Source: Siniperca chuatsi (Eukaryota > Chordata > Actinopteri > Centrarchiformes > Sinipercidae). From it: a DNA stretch of 64,000 nt. The notes beneath the pieces were generated by a model. The model did no database searches, was not told where the DNA came from, and was given only the letters and a program-made list of their open reading frames with translations. The translations under genes were made by a program, and so were the position numbers. Positions 1-10,262 of the stretch are shown here, in pieces; the first letter of the stretch is position 1; the number at the start of each line of letters is the position of its first letter. The DNA is taken from positions 17,516,262 through 17,580,261 of the forward strand of contig NC_058063.1 in assembly GCF_020085105.1 (NCBI RefSeq), read 5' to 3'.

Positions 1-2233
1 AGTAGCGTCTTCCAGATGTGAAGCTTTGTTTCCCCAAAACGCAGACGCAGGAGTCAAATCGCTGAGGATTGTCTGGGAGCGGGGCCTTCTGGCTGCTGAG
101 GCTCACCTGTGGATCAATGAAATCATGGTTATCATCGCCATCTTCATCATATTGAACATTGGCCTGATTAGCAACACTGTCGTTGTCACCGCTACCAATT
201 AATTGCCTCATCATGTTTTACATGTCCTGCTGTCTTTACAGTCTTAAATGTGAGAAACTATTCTGAAGAACTATTAGTTTCCTAAGGCGACTGTGCTCTT
301 CACACATTTAAGTCAATGATCGTACAATCAGACAATACCTTCTTTCTGTCTGGAGACAGGACCAGCCAGCCTGAAGCAGTCTCGGGGTCCAGAGTGACAT
401 CGACTGCAGAAACAAAGAAGAAAAACAGTGAGTCGGATAATAAAAACGGGTACTAATAAAGGTTAACCTATGTTATTGAAATAAGCAATGGATGTATGAT
501 TGTGAACATACCTGCATATTGATCCATCTTGTCTGCTTCTGCAAAAACGGAGAACGAAAAGGTTGATTTCATGCATTGATTTTCACAATCTATCGCTCGA
601 ATCTTTGGTCATTTTGTGAAGTAGATAAAGATTTTCAGCCAAAAGACTACTGACCTTCTGCAGACAGTTTGTTCCCAAGTTCCTGGCAGATGTCCACCAG
701 CTTAGAGACAGCTCTCCTCACTGTCCCCATGCAGTTATCTGAGTGGACTGCCACCTCAGACCAGTCTTTAGTGGATGGGAGTTTACTTAGAGATGGGAAG
801 CTCTAAAATAGGGAAGACACATGGGGTTTCTCATGAGTTCTTGAAATGCTGACGCAGCACAGAAATGTTGAAATGCAGTTCAGGTATCTAACCTGTAGGA
901 GGTGAAGAGGGTGCTGAGTGAGCTCCAGGTGCTGCAGCTCGCTGCTCCTCGTCTGCAGTTGGTTGATTTCCTGCTCCAGCTCGACCAGCAGCTCCTCGGC
1001 TCTCCTCTCAGCTTCTCCCTGCCTCTCCTCGAGCTCCTCGACCAGCCCGGCCTGTTGTCTCTCAATGGCGGTTATCAGCAGGGTGCAGACCTGAGCGCTG
1101 CTCTGTATCTCTCTCTCTGTGATTTTCTGTCGATTGAAACAATAGAACATGTAAATTTACAGATAAAAAACAGACACACCTGAGCAGTTAACTCTTTTTG
1201 AACATGCATCCAGACAACAATGCCGGCCTTACTTTGCTGAGATCCACTGAATTTTTTATCTGCTCCATTTTGCTCAGTCTGGCGTGGATCATCTGTTGAA
1301 TGTCGGCCTTCGTCTCCCTCAAATGCATCTGCAAAATGTTAGAAGATATAACATTTTGAATATAGTTTGCTGAAAAATGCACAAAAAAGCAAGTGCTGAG
1401 AGAAAAGGTTTAATGACTTCAAGGGATGTTGACTGGGTGACTGAGTTCATTTTCTCACTGAAAAATGACAAAATACAGAAACAATAAAATAAACTTTTCC
1501 TCACCTTGATCCTCTTGCTCTCCTTCTCCATGGGGACGGTCTCATGGTGTTTATGGTGCCTCTCTGTGCAACTCACACACACAGGCGTCTGGTCGTTCTT
1601 GCAGAACATCGTCAGCGGCTTGTTGTGATTTCTGCAGAGCTGACCGGTGGGGAAGGTGGCCGGATCCGTCAGCCGGTGTCTCTGCAGGGCTGGATCCCTC
1701 AGGTGTGGTGTGAGGTGAAGCTCACAGTAAGACACCTGACACACGAGGCACGACTTGACCGCTGTTGACTCGTTTCCCTGGCAGATGTCACAGGGAACTT
1801 CGTCAGCCTCGAAGAGTTGGTTTGGGGAATGTTTCACAACGTCGACATCCTCCTCTTGTGTTTTTGTGGGCAGCAGAGACCTTTTGATTTGAATTCACTT
1901 CTGTTAAATCTCAATTTAATTCAAATATTTAGCTTTTTTATATGATTTGCAATCATCCGAAAGAACCAGAATGCTTCAAAAAGTAATAAAGAGATTCAAA
2001 ACAAACCTTGTAAAGATTTCAATGATTTCAGCAAATCCTCGGTTGATCCTGAGTTCTGGACGTTTTCTGAATGTCTCTTTGCACAGCGGACACTCCGACT
2101 TGTCCTTCATGTCCCAGAAGCCTTCGATGCAGTCCAGGCAAAAGTTGTGTCCACATGGGATGGAGACAGGGTTGTTGTAGGTGTCCAGACAGATGCAGCA
2201 CCTGAACTGCACATCATACGGCACGGAGGCCAT
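1..2233 (-). CDS. TRIM copy 1: bloodthirsty-type TRIM E3 ubiquitin ligase, 3' end outside the window
   Basis: This is a multi-exon tripartite-motif gene, close in layout to fish bloodthirsty/TRIM39-like genes. Coding exons, 5' to 3' on the minus strand, are 2007-2233 (RING), 1505-1880 (two B-boxes), 1233-1328 (96 bp), 893-1126 (234 bp coiled coil), 655-802, 512-538, 339-403 (start of PRY) and 1-106 (PRY, cut by the window). All have AG/GT borders. The RING has C-x2-C at residues 12-15, then CGHNFCLDC and CPLC. B-box 1 starts at CDIC (residue 106), and B-box 2 holds the CTERHHKHH run. The final SPRY exon lies left of base 1. The start is the Met of MASVPYD, just after a splice acceptor. The family transfers ubiquitin, and many fish members act in antiviral signalling; no target is visible here. 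All exons in the window are open. Confidence 0.9.
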
Positions 2234-2241
2234 GTTCCTGG

Positions 2242-3084
2242 CTGGAAAAAACACATTATATTACTTAAACATGGAACACAGGGAAACAGATACTCACTAT
2301 TACTCACTTGTCATAGCATCAGAATGATTTGCAATTAATGACAATGACACAAGGAAAATAGAGCTTCTCCAGGATTGCACCACACCGATGACGAATTGTT
2401 TTTGAATAAGACAGATAAATCTAACACTGACCAATATTAAGCTACTCCTCAAAACGCTGCTCATTGCATGCTACAAATAAATGAGCACTATAATAATAAT
2501 ATTAACATAGCTGGTGATAATTTAATGACCAGTTGGTGCTTGCCAAGAAATAGTGGATCGCTCTAAAACAGCTATTCAATTCATCAGACACTGCTACTCA
2601 TTGCCAGCTCTGTTAGACAGTTAGTAGATTTAGGTGACTACTTAGTGGTCACTATAGGTGTTTAAATAATAAATCAAATTGTGTAGACCAAAGTTTGGCA
2701 AAATTATTCTTTGTAGCTTGCAACATGTTGCAAAGACAGAAGTTAGAAAAATCAAACACTTAATGACAAAGGATTTCAAGTAACTAAAAAACGATTGCAA
2801 ATATTGCAATAAAAGTAGAAGTTGCAGAATCCTTGTCTTATATACTTCATATATCTGTCATATCACTGTTATTTACAACATTTAAGTCTTTAGTAATTAT
2901 GATCACCTGGAAAAATCTGAATAAAGACTGACTAAATATACTGTATTTATAATGTAATTGTCATACTAATGCCATAAAGCCTTATTTATTTGGTCAGTTC
3001 TTAGTTATTTCTAATCATAGATACCATTAATGTAATGAATTCTACGTTCTACACTTTTCTTGTTGCAGTAGTCAACCCTTTTAC
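2242..3084 (-). other. Intron 1 of TRIM copy 1
   Basis: This is AT-rich sequence between the inferred leader exon and the RING exon. No coding region or recognisable element is seen. The same intron is present at 20370-21180 and 36138-36940 with small indels. Confidence 0.5.
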
Positions 3085-3161
3085 CTGTTTGGGTTGTCAT
3101 GTCGAGTGTCCTGATTGTCCTCACAGATGCAGCACATACTGCAGATGCAGAGTGCAGGAAG

Positions 3162-3169
3162 TTTATATA
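3162..3169 (-). promoter_or_regulatory. TATA box of TRIM copy 1
   Basis: TATATAAA lies on the minus strand about 75 bp before a good donor site (exon end at 3085, then GTAAAAGG). The leader exon would run from about 3135 to 3085 and splice to an acceptor at 2242, eight bases before the RING start codon. The same motif and donor are kept at 21257-21264 and 37023-37030. The start site is inferred from spacing only. Confidence 0.5.
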
Positions 3170-3703
3170 CTCACTCACAGTCACTGCCTGTTTGCAGTGG
3201 GTTAGTCACTCTGTCTGTTTACTGTTTAGCTCCTCCCTGCAGGTTTTAGAACATCACTCATTCAGTCAGGTATTTGTCTGCTGCTTTGGCTACACCGTGT
3301 TCTGTAAATTTTACCCTGAGGTCACATCGTCGTGCTCAGCTGGAGCAAAGTTGTTTCAGGAAAGTGTACAAAGTTTTGTCGTCTTACTGTAACATACTGT
3401 GTCATAATTTCCAGCTGTGTACATGTTTGAGCAAAAGCCAAATGTGATCATCTAATTGCTCAGGATAATAAATGTGTGTGTGGAAAATGTAGAAAACCAC
3501 CTGAGATAATAATAACATGTACAAAAATGTCAGCAAACTACAATGTGCCATGTGCTCTTCTTGTGGACCATCATGTGAGTGTATCCTGATTTAACATGTA
3601 TTATTCCCTTTTTTATTTAAGTTATTTCACATTAAGTTTGGGAAATTTTTCCATCTTGAAATCAGTCCAGAGATATGAGAATAAATTAATTAAGTTTTTA
3701 TTA

Positions 3704-3704
<1 letters not shown>

Positions 3705-3744
<40 letters not shown>
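3705..3744. repeat. (TG)n microsatellite
   Basis: A pure TG tract upstream of TRIM copy 1. The matching tracts near 21812 and 37575 differ in length, being longest in copy 2 and shortest in copy 3. Confidence 0.95.
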
Positions 3745-3746
<2 letters not shown>

Positions 3747-3825
3747 AAGGTCAGCTAATCCACACTGTCTTATGACTCTAATTTAAGAAGAAGTTCCTCA
3801 GACATCAGAAATACAGTTAAACATT

Positions 3826-3997
3826 TTTATTGTCCAATCTGAGAGTGTGGGAGGAAACCGGAGCACCCGGAGTAAACCCACGCCGACACAGGGAGAAACT
3901 CCACACAGCAACAAGAGTCGGGGCCGGTGTGACCCTGACCTTGATTCTGTGGGGCCACAGTGTTAACAACTGAGCCACTGTGCGGCCCTATAGTCTT
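3826..3997 (-). repeat. Dispersed fish repeat with the gggaggaaaccggagcaccc motif
   Basis: This fragment contains the phrase gtgggaggaaaccggagc, then acccacgc, and ends near aactgagccactgtgcggcc. That pattern recurs across teleost genomes, and I believe it derives from a LINE or SINE 3' region. It forms the 3' flank of the anchored-protein gene, so it may have supplied part of its 3' UTR. Copies occur at 21945-22110 and 37685-37850. Confidence 0.55.
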
Positions 3998-4060
3998 CTG
4001 ACTGTGGACATTGCTGCAATGTTGCAAACCTACTCCACCTGCGGCTGCTGGTGTGCTGCT

Positions 4061-4654
4061 TTATATAATGAGAGCAATTAGAACAAATGCAGCTATTAAA
4101 CATACGTGGAAAGCAACGGCCTGGAGCACATCCTTCCAGGAACTGCGGGAGGCAGCTTTCTTTGCGAGCCAAGCAGGAAAGTCTTTGATTTGAGCCTGCA
4201 AAGACTGGACGAGGGCTGCGTCCACAACTGGATCCTGTAATACTATTACAGACTCCAGCAGGCGCCTCCCGCAGAACTTCTTCTGCAGGTCCTTCACCAC
4301 AGCCTTGCAGACTCTCTTGGTGTTCTTCACCTCCGGGCAGAAGCCTTCAGTGACAGTGAGTCCCTCCATCGTCTGGTTTACCAGGTGTCTGATGTGGGAG
4401 ACCCACTCCTCCTGGCTGCGGTTCTGGAGAGCGTGACACTTAATCAACACTCTCGTCGTCAGCAGGGTAACAAACCACCGGAGCTGGGTCTCACTTTCTG
4501 CCTCGGTTGTCGAATCACAGCCAGAGGCAGAAGGATCAGCAGACTCCGGGGATGTTTGAGATCGGTCCATGGTGTCCCCAGAGTTGATTTGCTTCTGTAG
4601 GCAATCCTCTGGTGTATCTTCTTGAGATACGGCACTTTTTTGTGGTTCTTCCAT
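4061..4654 (-). CDS. Unknown 197-residue tail-anchored protein, copy 1
   Basis: I do not recognise this family. The single open exon starts MEEPQKSAV, and an in-frame TAG two codons upstream supports this start. Residues 1-55 are acidic, Ser/Thr-rich and probably disordered. Residues 56-165 look like a helical domain containing WFVTLLTTRVL, GFCPEVKNTKRVCK and LQKKFCGRRLLESV. A basic stretch (AKKAASRSSWKD) is followed by about 20 hydrophobic residues (VAFHVCLIAAFVLIALII) at the very C-terminus. There is no signal peptide. This is the layout of a tail-anchored protein facing the cytosol, in ER, mitochondrial or another membrane. It lies about 0.9 kb upstream of the TRIM promoter, in the same direction. 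The reading frame is kept identical in copy 2, which argues that it is a real gene. Expression and function are unknown. Confidence 0.65.
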   Translation of the reverse strand: MEEPQKSAVSQEDTPEDCLQKQINSGDTMDRSQTSPESADPSASGCDSTTEAESETQLRWFVTLLTTRVLIKCHALQNRSQEEWVSHIRHLVNQTMEGLTVTEGFCPEVKNTKRVCKAVVKDLQKKFCGRRLLESVIVLQDPVVDAALVQSLQAQIKDFPAWLAKKAASRSSWKDVLQAVAFHVCLIAAFVLIALII

Positions 4655-4778
4655 TTTCTAGGATGCGTACTGTCTTCAGCAGTTTCTGATGTGAGCTTTG
4701 ATCCTGAATGTGGGGAACTATGTGCTGCTGATGTGTCATGGATTCTAGAATGGATTCTAGAACGCCTTTGAGAGGTCA

Positions 4779-4779
4779 C

Positions 4780-4836
<57 letters not shown>
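4779..4836. repeat. (CA)n microsatellite upstream of the anchored-protein gene
   Basis: A nearly pure CA tract about 125 bp upstream of the start codon. Its length differs in the other units (about 22893-22947 and 38633-38664). It would lie in the 5' UTR or promoter. Confidence 0.95.
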
Positions 4837-4839
<3 letters not shown>

Positions 4840-4840
<1 letters not shown>

Positions 4841-5925
4841 ACTCTGGACTTACAAGACACCACAAACAAATCATACAATACTACAGAGAAAGAAAAGTCC
4901 AAAAAGATCGAAAACCTACTCTAATAACTTTCACAGTCATATCTTCAGACGTTCATTGTCTTCAACAAAATTCATCAATCACAAACAAAAAACATTTACT
5001 ATTTAATACAGGAGAAATCTTAATAAATATTGATTATATAGTCCATCTTGCCTTTTCCTATGTTGGCAAACTTAAACACTTCAAAATAAAACACCCATTC
5101 CAATTGTTTATCATCTGTTCACCAGAATATTGCAGCTTTTTTCTCTTTTTGAGCCATTTCATGGAAAATTAACTCTTAAATCATCCTAAAAGAAAATGCA
5201 ACTAATTTTCCACGTCTCCCAAACCACACAGCTCACACAGTCTGTTTTCCTTCTGAATATTGTTTGCAAACCAGAGGATGAATACCAGTTCTCAACTGTG
5301 CAACTTAAGATATATATTCTAAGATATTCTAGATAAACAAGATTTAACTGATGATTCAAGGCAAAACTTGCGTTTAATTTGCATCGAGGTCCTTCATTTA
5401 GTTTTTCACGAGATATTATATAGGTTGATTTGTTGATAATATATATCAAGATATGTCTTAAGTGCATAAACAGAAAGGTGTAAGTTCATCATTGTACATG
5501 TAGGCCATTTAACAATGGAACTAACAAGCCATGAAAAGTGATGCAAATCCTTGATCAGGTTCTGAAGGGTTGCTTCCTTATTTCTCACGCTTTTACAGTG
5601 TGTTTGTGTGTGGGCTGCAACGTCAAGAATGACCAGATATTCTTAAGGTACTGGATGTTAGCAGATAAGAGTTGTTTTGTCTCAGTGAACTTCTGCATTT
5701 TTCTGTTGATCAGCTCGGTGTTGCTGCAACCTTTCTAGAAAGAAAAACCTGTTTTGCAGAGTTCCACCTTTTCTTTCAGATGAATGAACAAAAAACACCT
5801 CACATCAAGAATAGTCACACGTCAGAGGGAAAGGACTGTGTCTTTCAGTGCATGTGCGTCATACAGAACCATCAAATAAGATTGTATCACCTCTTTGCTC
5901 TGTGCTTACTCTGTCACTACTCAGA
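4840..5925. other. Non-coding spacer, unit 1
   Basis: AT-rich sequence with no gene I can support. It is repeated at about 22955-24040. The first third is also present in the third unit, up to about 39152, where near-identity stops. Confidence 0.5.
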
Positions 5926-6060
5926 TCCTTTACTTAAGTCAAAGTAACAATACTGCAATACAAAAACATTAAAAGTAACGTACTAGAAATGATACTCAGG
6001 TAAAAGTATTATGAGCAAATGTACTGAAAGTCAAAAGTAAAAGTACTCATAATTCAGAAA
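5925..6060. repeat. Fragment of an 'agtaaaagtact' fish MITE
   Basis: The text actcagatcctttacttaag followed by repeated aaaagta phrases is typical of a widespread teleost non-autonomous element. A second fragment, with its tcagtggtggaagaagta end, lies at 7665-7800. Both recur in unit 2 at about 24040-24180 and 25785-25920. Confidence 0.55.
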
Positions 6061-7665
6061 CATAACTCCTGTGAGTGTTACGCTCTTATATATTATATTA
6101 CTGGATTATTATGACTGATGCATCAATGTGTAAGTAGCAGTTTTATGTTGCATTTGGTCAGGATGGAGCTAGTTTATATACTGTTGGGTAGTTTAATGTA
6201 TAACAGTTCATCATATTTTGTATGTAAAATCTAATGTGACGTGATGAACTTGTTAGCAAACAGTTGCTTATTTACACATCTAGCAATTACGGAGCAACAT
6301 TATTGTTCATGTGGAGTCATGTTTCTGGCCCCCTGATGAATATTCACTCTCTTTTAGCTCTGTTTTTTGTCTCCACCAACTCCTGAGGGAAATATCTGGC
6401 TCTTTAGCAGCTAAATGCTCCACTATGTTCACCAGCTTGTCTCTAACTGTGTCTGTCTGCCATTTGGTGCTAAGCAGGTAGTGTACAGTGGAATTTCAGA
6501 GCTTTTTCGCTGAAAACAGCTGCCTGCTGCCACCAAGCATTAGCTAAAAACTTCCCCCTTTTTGAAACAAGCAGGTCACTTTTTGTTAGAACTGAAGAAG
6601 AGAGAGAAACAACAGCAACAAAATCAAATGAAGCAGATAGTTATCAATACACAGTAAAAAGTTGGGTTAGTTCAATATTCACGTTAAATGATGTTTTGAC
6701 CCATCACTTGGCCAAAAACTGCTAAATTAAAGAACACCTTTGACTACAAAATGAGTTGCATTGAATGTCAACGTATACACTAATGAAACAACATCACGCA
6801 AGCCTTTATGTCCAAACCAGCAATATATTCCTACAGACAGCACTTTGCAGCCTGTGCATACAACGGATTATCAATTATAAATATGCAACCACCGTCCTCA
6901 GTGTAGCCTCACTAGAATTAACCAGAAAAACTGAGACAGTTAAACAAAAATGGCCGACAATAAATAAAAAGAGCTATGGACACTACAGAGGGTGCAACAA
7001 GCATTATCAGTTTGCATAAATTAAACAGTCTGCCATTACTTATAGAATCAACATCACCAAAGCAGACAACACGGACATGTAGAAACTCATCTAAGTTTTG
7101 AGTGAGTCCTACACCCTTGAACCAGGAAAAAACAGCATGTAAATAGATTTGCAGGGTTTTACAACAACTCTATCTTACTGATGTCAAAAGCAAATGATTC
7201 AATGATTAAATCTGTTGTCATCCACAAAAGACAAAAAGTCTGAAACAAAATCCTTTATTTAACCAGGTTAAAGTCGAGATTAGAATTTAAATCTGTCTCA
7301 ATTTTAAAATGTAGGTTCTGCAGGCTCAGTATTTCTTGGAAAAAGCTGCAAAAAGTGGTTAAAAAGTTACATCTTTTACATACTGTAATACAGTGCAGTT
7401 TGACAATTGAGATGCCACAGAAAGGAGGGTAAACAACATTTTTGTGCAGCTTACAATCAGATCACAGCTCTCTTATCACTTGACTGAAAAAATACGTACA
7501 GGTTCTGCGTGCAAGTGAATCGAAAACCTGTGAGACAACATCTGACTAGATAAGAGAACTAAATGTGCTTTAACACAGTTGTCAGGTGACAGTGTAGATT
7601 ATTAGAATTTTAATTTATGAAAATGTGCATTTTCATTGTTCAACAATTTCTTATTGGGCTTTTGC
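6060..7665. other. Non-coding spacer, unit 1
   Basis: No coding region is supported. The sequence is shared with about 24180-25785 at near-identity and, in more diverged and rearranged form, with 39300-39780 and 44960-46360. Confidence 0.5.
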
Positions 7666-7799
7666 AAATATCAGTGGTGGAAGAAGTATCTTTTTCTTAA
7701 CTAAAAGTAGCAATACGACAGTATGAAAATACTCCATTACAAGTAGAAGTCTTGCATTCAAAACTGTACTTCAGTTCATAAGTATTAGCAGCAAAATAC

Positions 7800-8122
7800 A
7801 TCGTGTTGCCAATTTATTAAGTACACCTATCTTAGATTTATTGCAGGACTGTTGTAATAATGTATTAGTTTGACCTTCATGAGGTTATAATGTTCAGTTT
7901 TTGTAGAAACAGTTTTAGAGACGTGTTGATTCAACTTTATGGTCATCTTGGAGACTGCAGTTTGTTGTGCTGTTGAACTGTATTGTTTTATACTGACAGG
8001 TGTTTCTATTATTTTGTCCACCCCATTTATATCAATGAGGGTAGGCCAAATAACAGAAACACCTCTCTGCATAATGCAATGCAGTTAAACTACATATATA
8101 TTCTATTTAGAGTGCTACATTT
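7800..8122. repeat. Dispersed fish repeat (gccaatttattaagtacacc family)
   Basis: It begins gccaatttattaagtacacc and continues through gttgattcaactttatggtc and caggtgtttctattattttg, a pattern common in teleost genomes. Further copies or part copies lie at 9168-9372, 9896-10215, 11270-11474, 25920-26107 and 27020-27220. I cannot assign a superfamily. Confidence 0.5.
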
Positions 8123-8123
8123 A

Positions 8124-8124
8124 T

Positions 8125-8152
<28 letters not shown>
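8124..8152. repeat. (TA)n tract: unoccupied Rex6 target site
   Basis: The flanks gtgctacattta and ggaatactactgctg are exactly those that bracket the Rex6 elements at 11475-14876 and 27221-30654. A second empty site, with a longer (TA)n, lies at about 10219-10258. Confidence 0.85.
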
Positions 8153-8156
<4 letters not shown>

Positions 8157-8181
8157 GAATACTACTGCTGTTGTATTACAC

Positions 8182-8499
8182 TGTCACAGCCCAGCTCTTA
8201 GACTGGGACAAAAAACAGGAAACACTGGGGTATACTAAATAATAAAGTAATTTATTCACAACAAAATAATCAAAACAAATCCAAAAAATAGGTGGGAGGA
8301 ATCTGTAAAGCCAGTACTGTAGGGAGTGAGTGAGTGAGTGAACACTGGAAAGGAGAGCTTCCAACAGACACAAAACAGAGCAACACCCCCGGCTGAAATA
8401 CCAAGTCTTTAGGGAGTCCTGACAGGTATGCGTCACGGTCGAAGCCTAACAGCACATACACAGACTGCACCGAAACCTAAATAGTCCTATTTGCCAACA
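8182..8499 (-). mobile_element. LTR-like fossil, about 318 bp
   Basis: On the minus strand this segment ends in TGTGACA and contains a GTGAATAAATT poly(A)-type signal, as expected for an LTR. The other end is less sure (about TGTTGGCAAA). No matching second LTR or coding region adjoins it, so it is probably a solo LTR. Near-identical copies lie at about 10288-10605, 14903-15220 and 30681-31000, and a partial one at about 26108-26320. Assignment to an LTR rather than another repeat class is inference. Confidence 0.45.
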
Positions 8500-8900
8500 C
8501 ACACACCTGTAAAACAAACACTGATATTTTCATTTAAATCCTGAGTATCAAGATTGCCTAGACACTTTGCATTCATGTCCAATTGGTGAGACGGCTTTTG
8601 GAAAAGCCTGATCAAAAACGTCAGTACACCTGTATTGTTCTCACCCGCACTGACAATACCACCTGTCACTTCTCAAAACATATCATATTCACTATTATGT
8701 AAGTTGATCCTGGTGCTTGTGACACAGTAGTACATTCAGTACATTCAGATCAGCAGTACAGTATGTCCTTAACCAGAGTCAAAACAATTTGTACAGGTAA
8801 GGTTGGGCAAAAGTGTTTTTTTAACCTCATGAATACATTATTGTTTCCTACATTACATACATGTTTATCTTCACTACATATTTATATTACAGCAGCCGGA
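8500..8900. other. Shared non-coding segment between LTR-like fossil and minisatellite
   Basis: No gene is seen. This block recurs at 10605-11010, 15220-15700, 26310-26690 and 31000-31480. Part of it appears without the LTR-like segment at 45655-45910, so it is probably older local sequence and not part of the element. Confidence 0.4.
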
Positions 8901-9167
8901 CAGGGAGCCAGCGATGGGATGACTGGCAGAGGGGGGACAGAGAGTCATAGGAGGCCGGCGCCGAAGACGAAGGCTGGGACCTTCTGGAGGCTGGCGGCAA
9001 AGACGAAGGCGGGGACCCTCTGGAGGCTTGAGGTGAAGACGAAGGCGGCGACCCTCTGGAACCTGGCGGCGAAGGTGGGGACCCTCTGGAACCTGGCGGC
9101 GAAGGCGGGAACCCGCTGGAGGCCTGCAGTGAAGGCGGGAGCCATCTGGAGGCTGGCGAACAGATTT
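8900..9167. repeat. GC-rich minisatellite
   Basis: Imperfect units of about 30 bp built on ggcgaaggtggggaccctctgg. The units are multiples of three, so several frames stay open on both strands without being genes. The same array occurs at 11010-11268, 15740-16110, 26710-27020 and 31510-31880. In the longer versions it merges into the LTR-retrotransposon leader to the right. Confidence 0.7.
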
Positions 9168-9373
9168 AGAAATGTGTTGATTCAACTTTATGGTCATCTT
9201 GGAGGCTGCAGTTTGTTGTGCTGTTGCACTGTATTGTTTTATACTGACAGGTGTTTCTATTATTTTGTCCACCCCATTTATATCAATGAGGGTAGGCCAA
9301 ATAACAGAAACACCTCTCTGCATAATGCAATGCAGTTAAACTACATATATATTCTATTTAGAGTGCTACATTT

Positions 9374-9834
9374 ATCATATAAAACTTTGTCCTTCGCCCT
9401 CCGCGGGTGGTCTCATCCTTCGAGCTCGGGTCCTCTACCAGAGGCCTGGGAGCTTGAGGGTTCTGCGCAGTATCTTTGCTGTTCCTAGTACTGCACTCTT
9501 CTGGACCGAGATGTCTGGTGTTCTTCCAGGGATCTGCTGTAGCCACTCCTCCAGTTTGGGGGTCACTGCCCCGAGTGCGCAGATGACCACGGGCACCACT
9601 GTTGCCTTCACCTTCCAGGTCTTCTCCAGCTCTTCTCTGAGCCCTTGGTATTTCTCTAGTTTCTCGTGTTCCTTTTTCCTGATGTTGCCATCGCTTGGTA
9701 TTGCCACGTCAACCACAATGGCTTTCCTCTGCTGTTTGTCAACCACCACGATGTCAGGCTGGTTCGCCATTACCATTCTGTCAGTCTGAATCTGGAAGTC
9801 CCACAGGATCTTGGCTTGGTCATTCTCTACCACC
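9374..9834 (-). pseudogene. Rex6 3' fragment (endonuclease end)
   Basis: This encodes the last 139 or so residues of the Rex6 protein, including PDIVVVDKQQRKAIVVDVAIP-type residues of the restriction-like endonuclease and the final LPGLW. It is cut at 9834 by the junction of the 2.1 kb tandem duplication, not by ordinary 5' truncation. Confidence 0.85.
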
Positions 9835-10215
9835 AGTAGAAGTCTTGCATTCAAAACTGTACTTCAGTTCATAAGTATTAGCAGCAAAATACATCGTGTT
9901 GCCAATTTATTAAGTACACCTATCTTAGATTTATTGCAGGACTGTTGTAATAATGTATTAGTTTGACCTTCATGAGGGTTATAATGTTCAGTTTTTGTAG
10001 AAACAGTTTTAGAGACGTGTTGATTCAACTTTATGGTCATCTTGGAGACTGCAGTTTGTTGTGCTGTTGAACTGTATTGTTTTATACTGACAGGTGTTTC
10101 TATTATTTTGTCCACCCCATTTATATCAATGAGGGTAGGCCAAATAACAGAAACACCTCTCTGCATAATGCAATGCAGTTAAACTACATATATATTCTAT
10201 TTAGAGTGCTACATT

Positions 10216-10262
<47 letters not shown>

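Larger units (their letters stand above)
7742..9834. repeat. Tandem duplication within unit 1, first copy (about 2.1 kb)
   Basis: This block, from agtagaagtcttgcattc to the Rex6 text ttctctaccacc, is repeated at once at 9835-11932. It contains a dispersed repeat, a (TA)n tract, an LTR-like fossil, a GC-rich minisatellite, a second copy of the dispersed repeat and the 3' end of Rex6. Unit 2 has a single, internally deleted version at about 25857-27680, so the tandem copy arose, or was lost, after the units separated. Confidence 0.85.

Noticed and set aside
902-1183. Plus-strand open frame of 93 codons, Leu-rich, repeated at 19074 and 34845
   Set aside because: It is the antisense of the TRIM coiled-coil exon, whose codon pattern keeps the opposite strand open.
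3099-3392. 97-residue plus-strand frame over the TRIM promoter, also at 36960
   Set aside because: It is not open in copy 2, where a one-base difference breaks it, and it overlaps the TATA box and leader exon on the other strand.
4738-5172. Open frame with a long Thr-His run, also at 22852
   Set aside because: It is a translation of the (CA)n microsatellite joined to non-coding spacer.
8763-9488. Plus-strand open frame of 241 codons across repeats
   Set aside because: It runs through a GC-rich minisatellite, a dispersed repeat and the antisense of Rex6. No domain or conserved start supports a gene.
8120-10260. Regularly repeated blocks as a possible CRISPR-like array
   Set aside because: The sequence is eukaryotic, and the repeats are long transposon-derived blocks without short uniform spacers.
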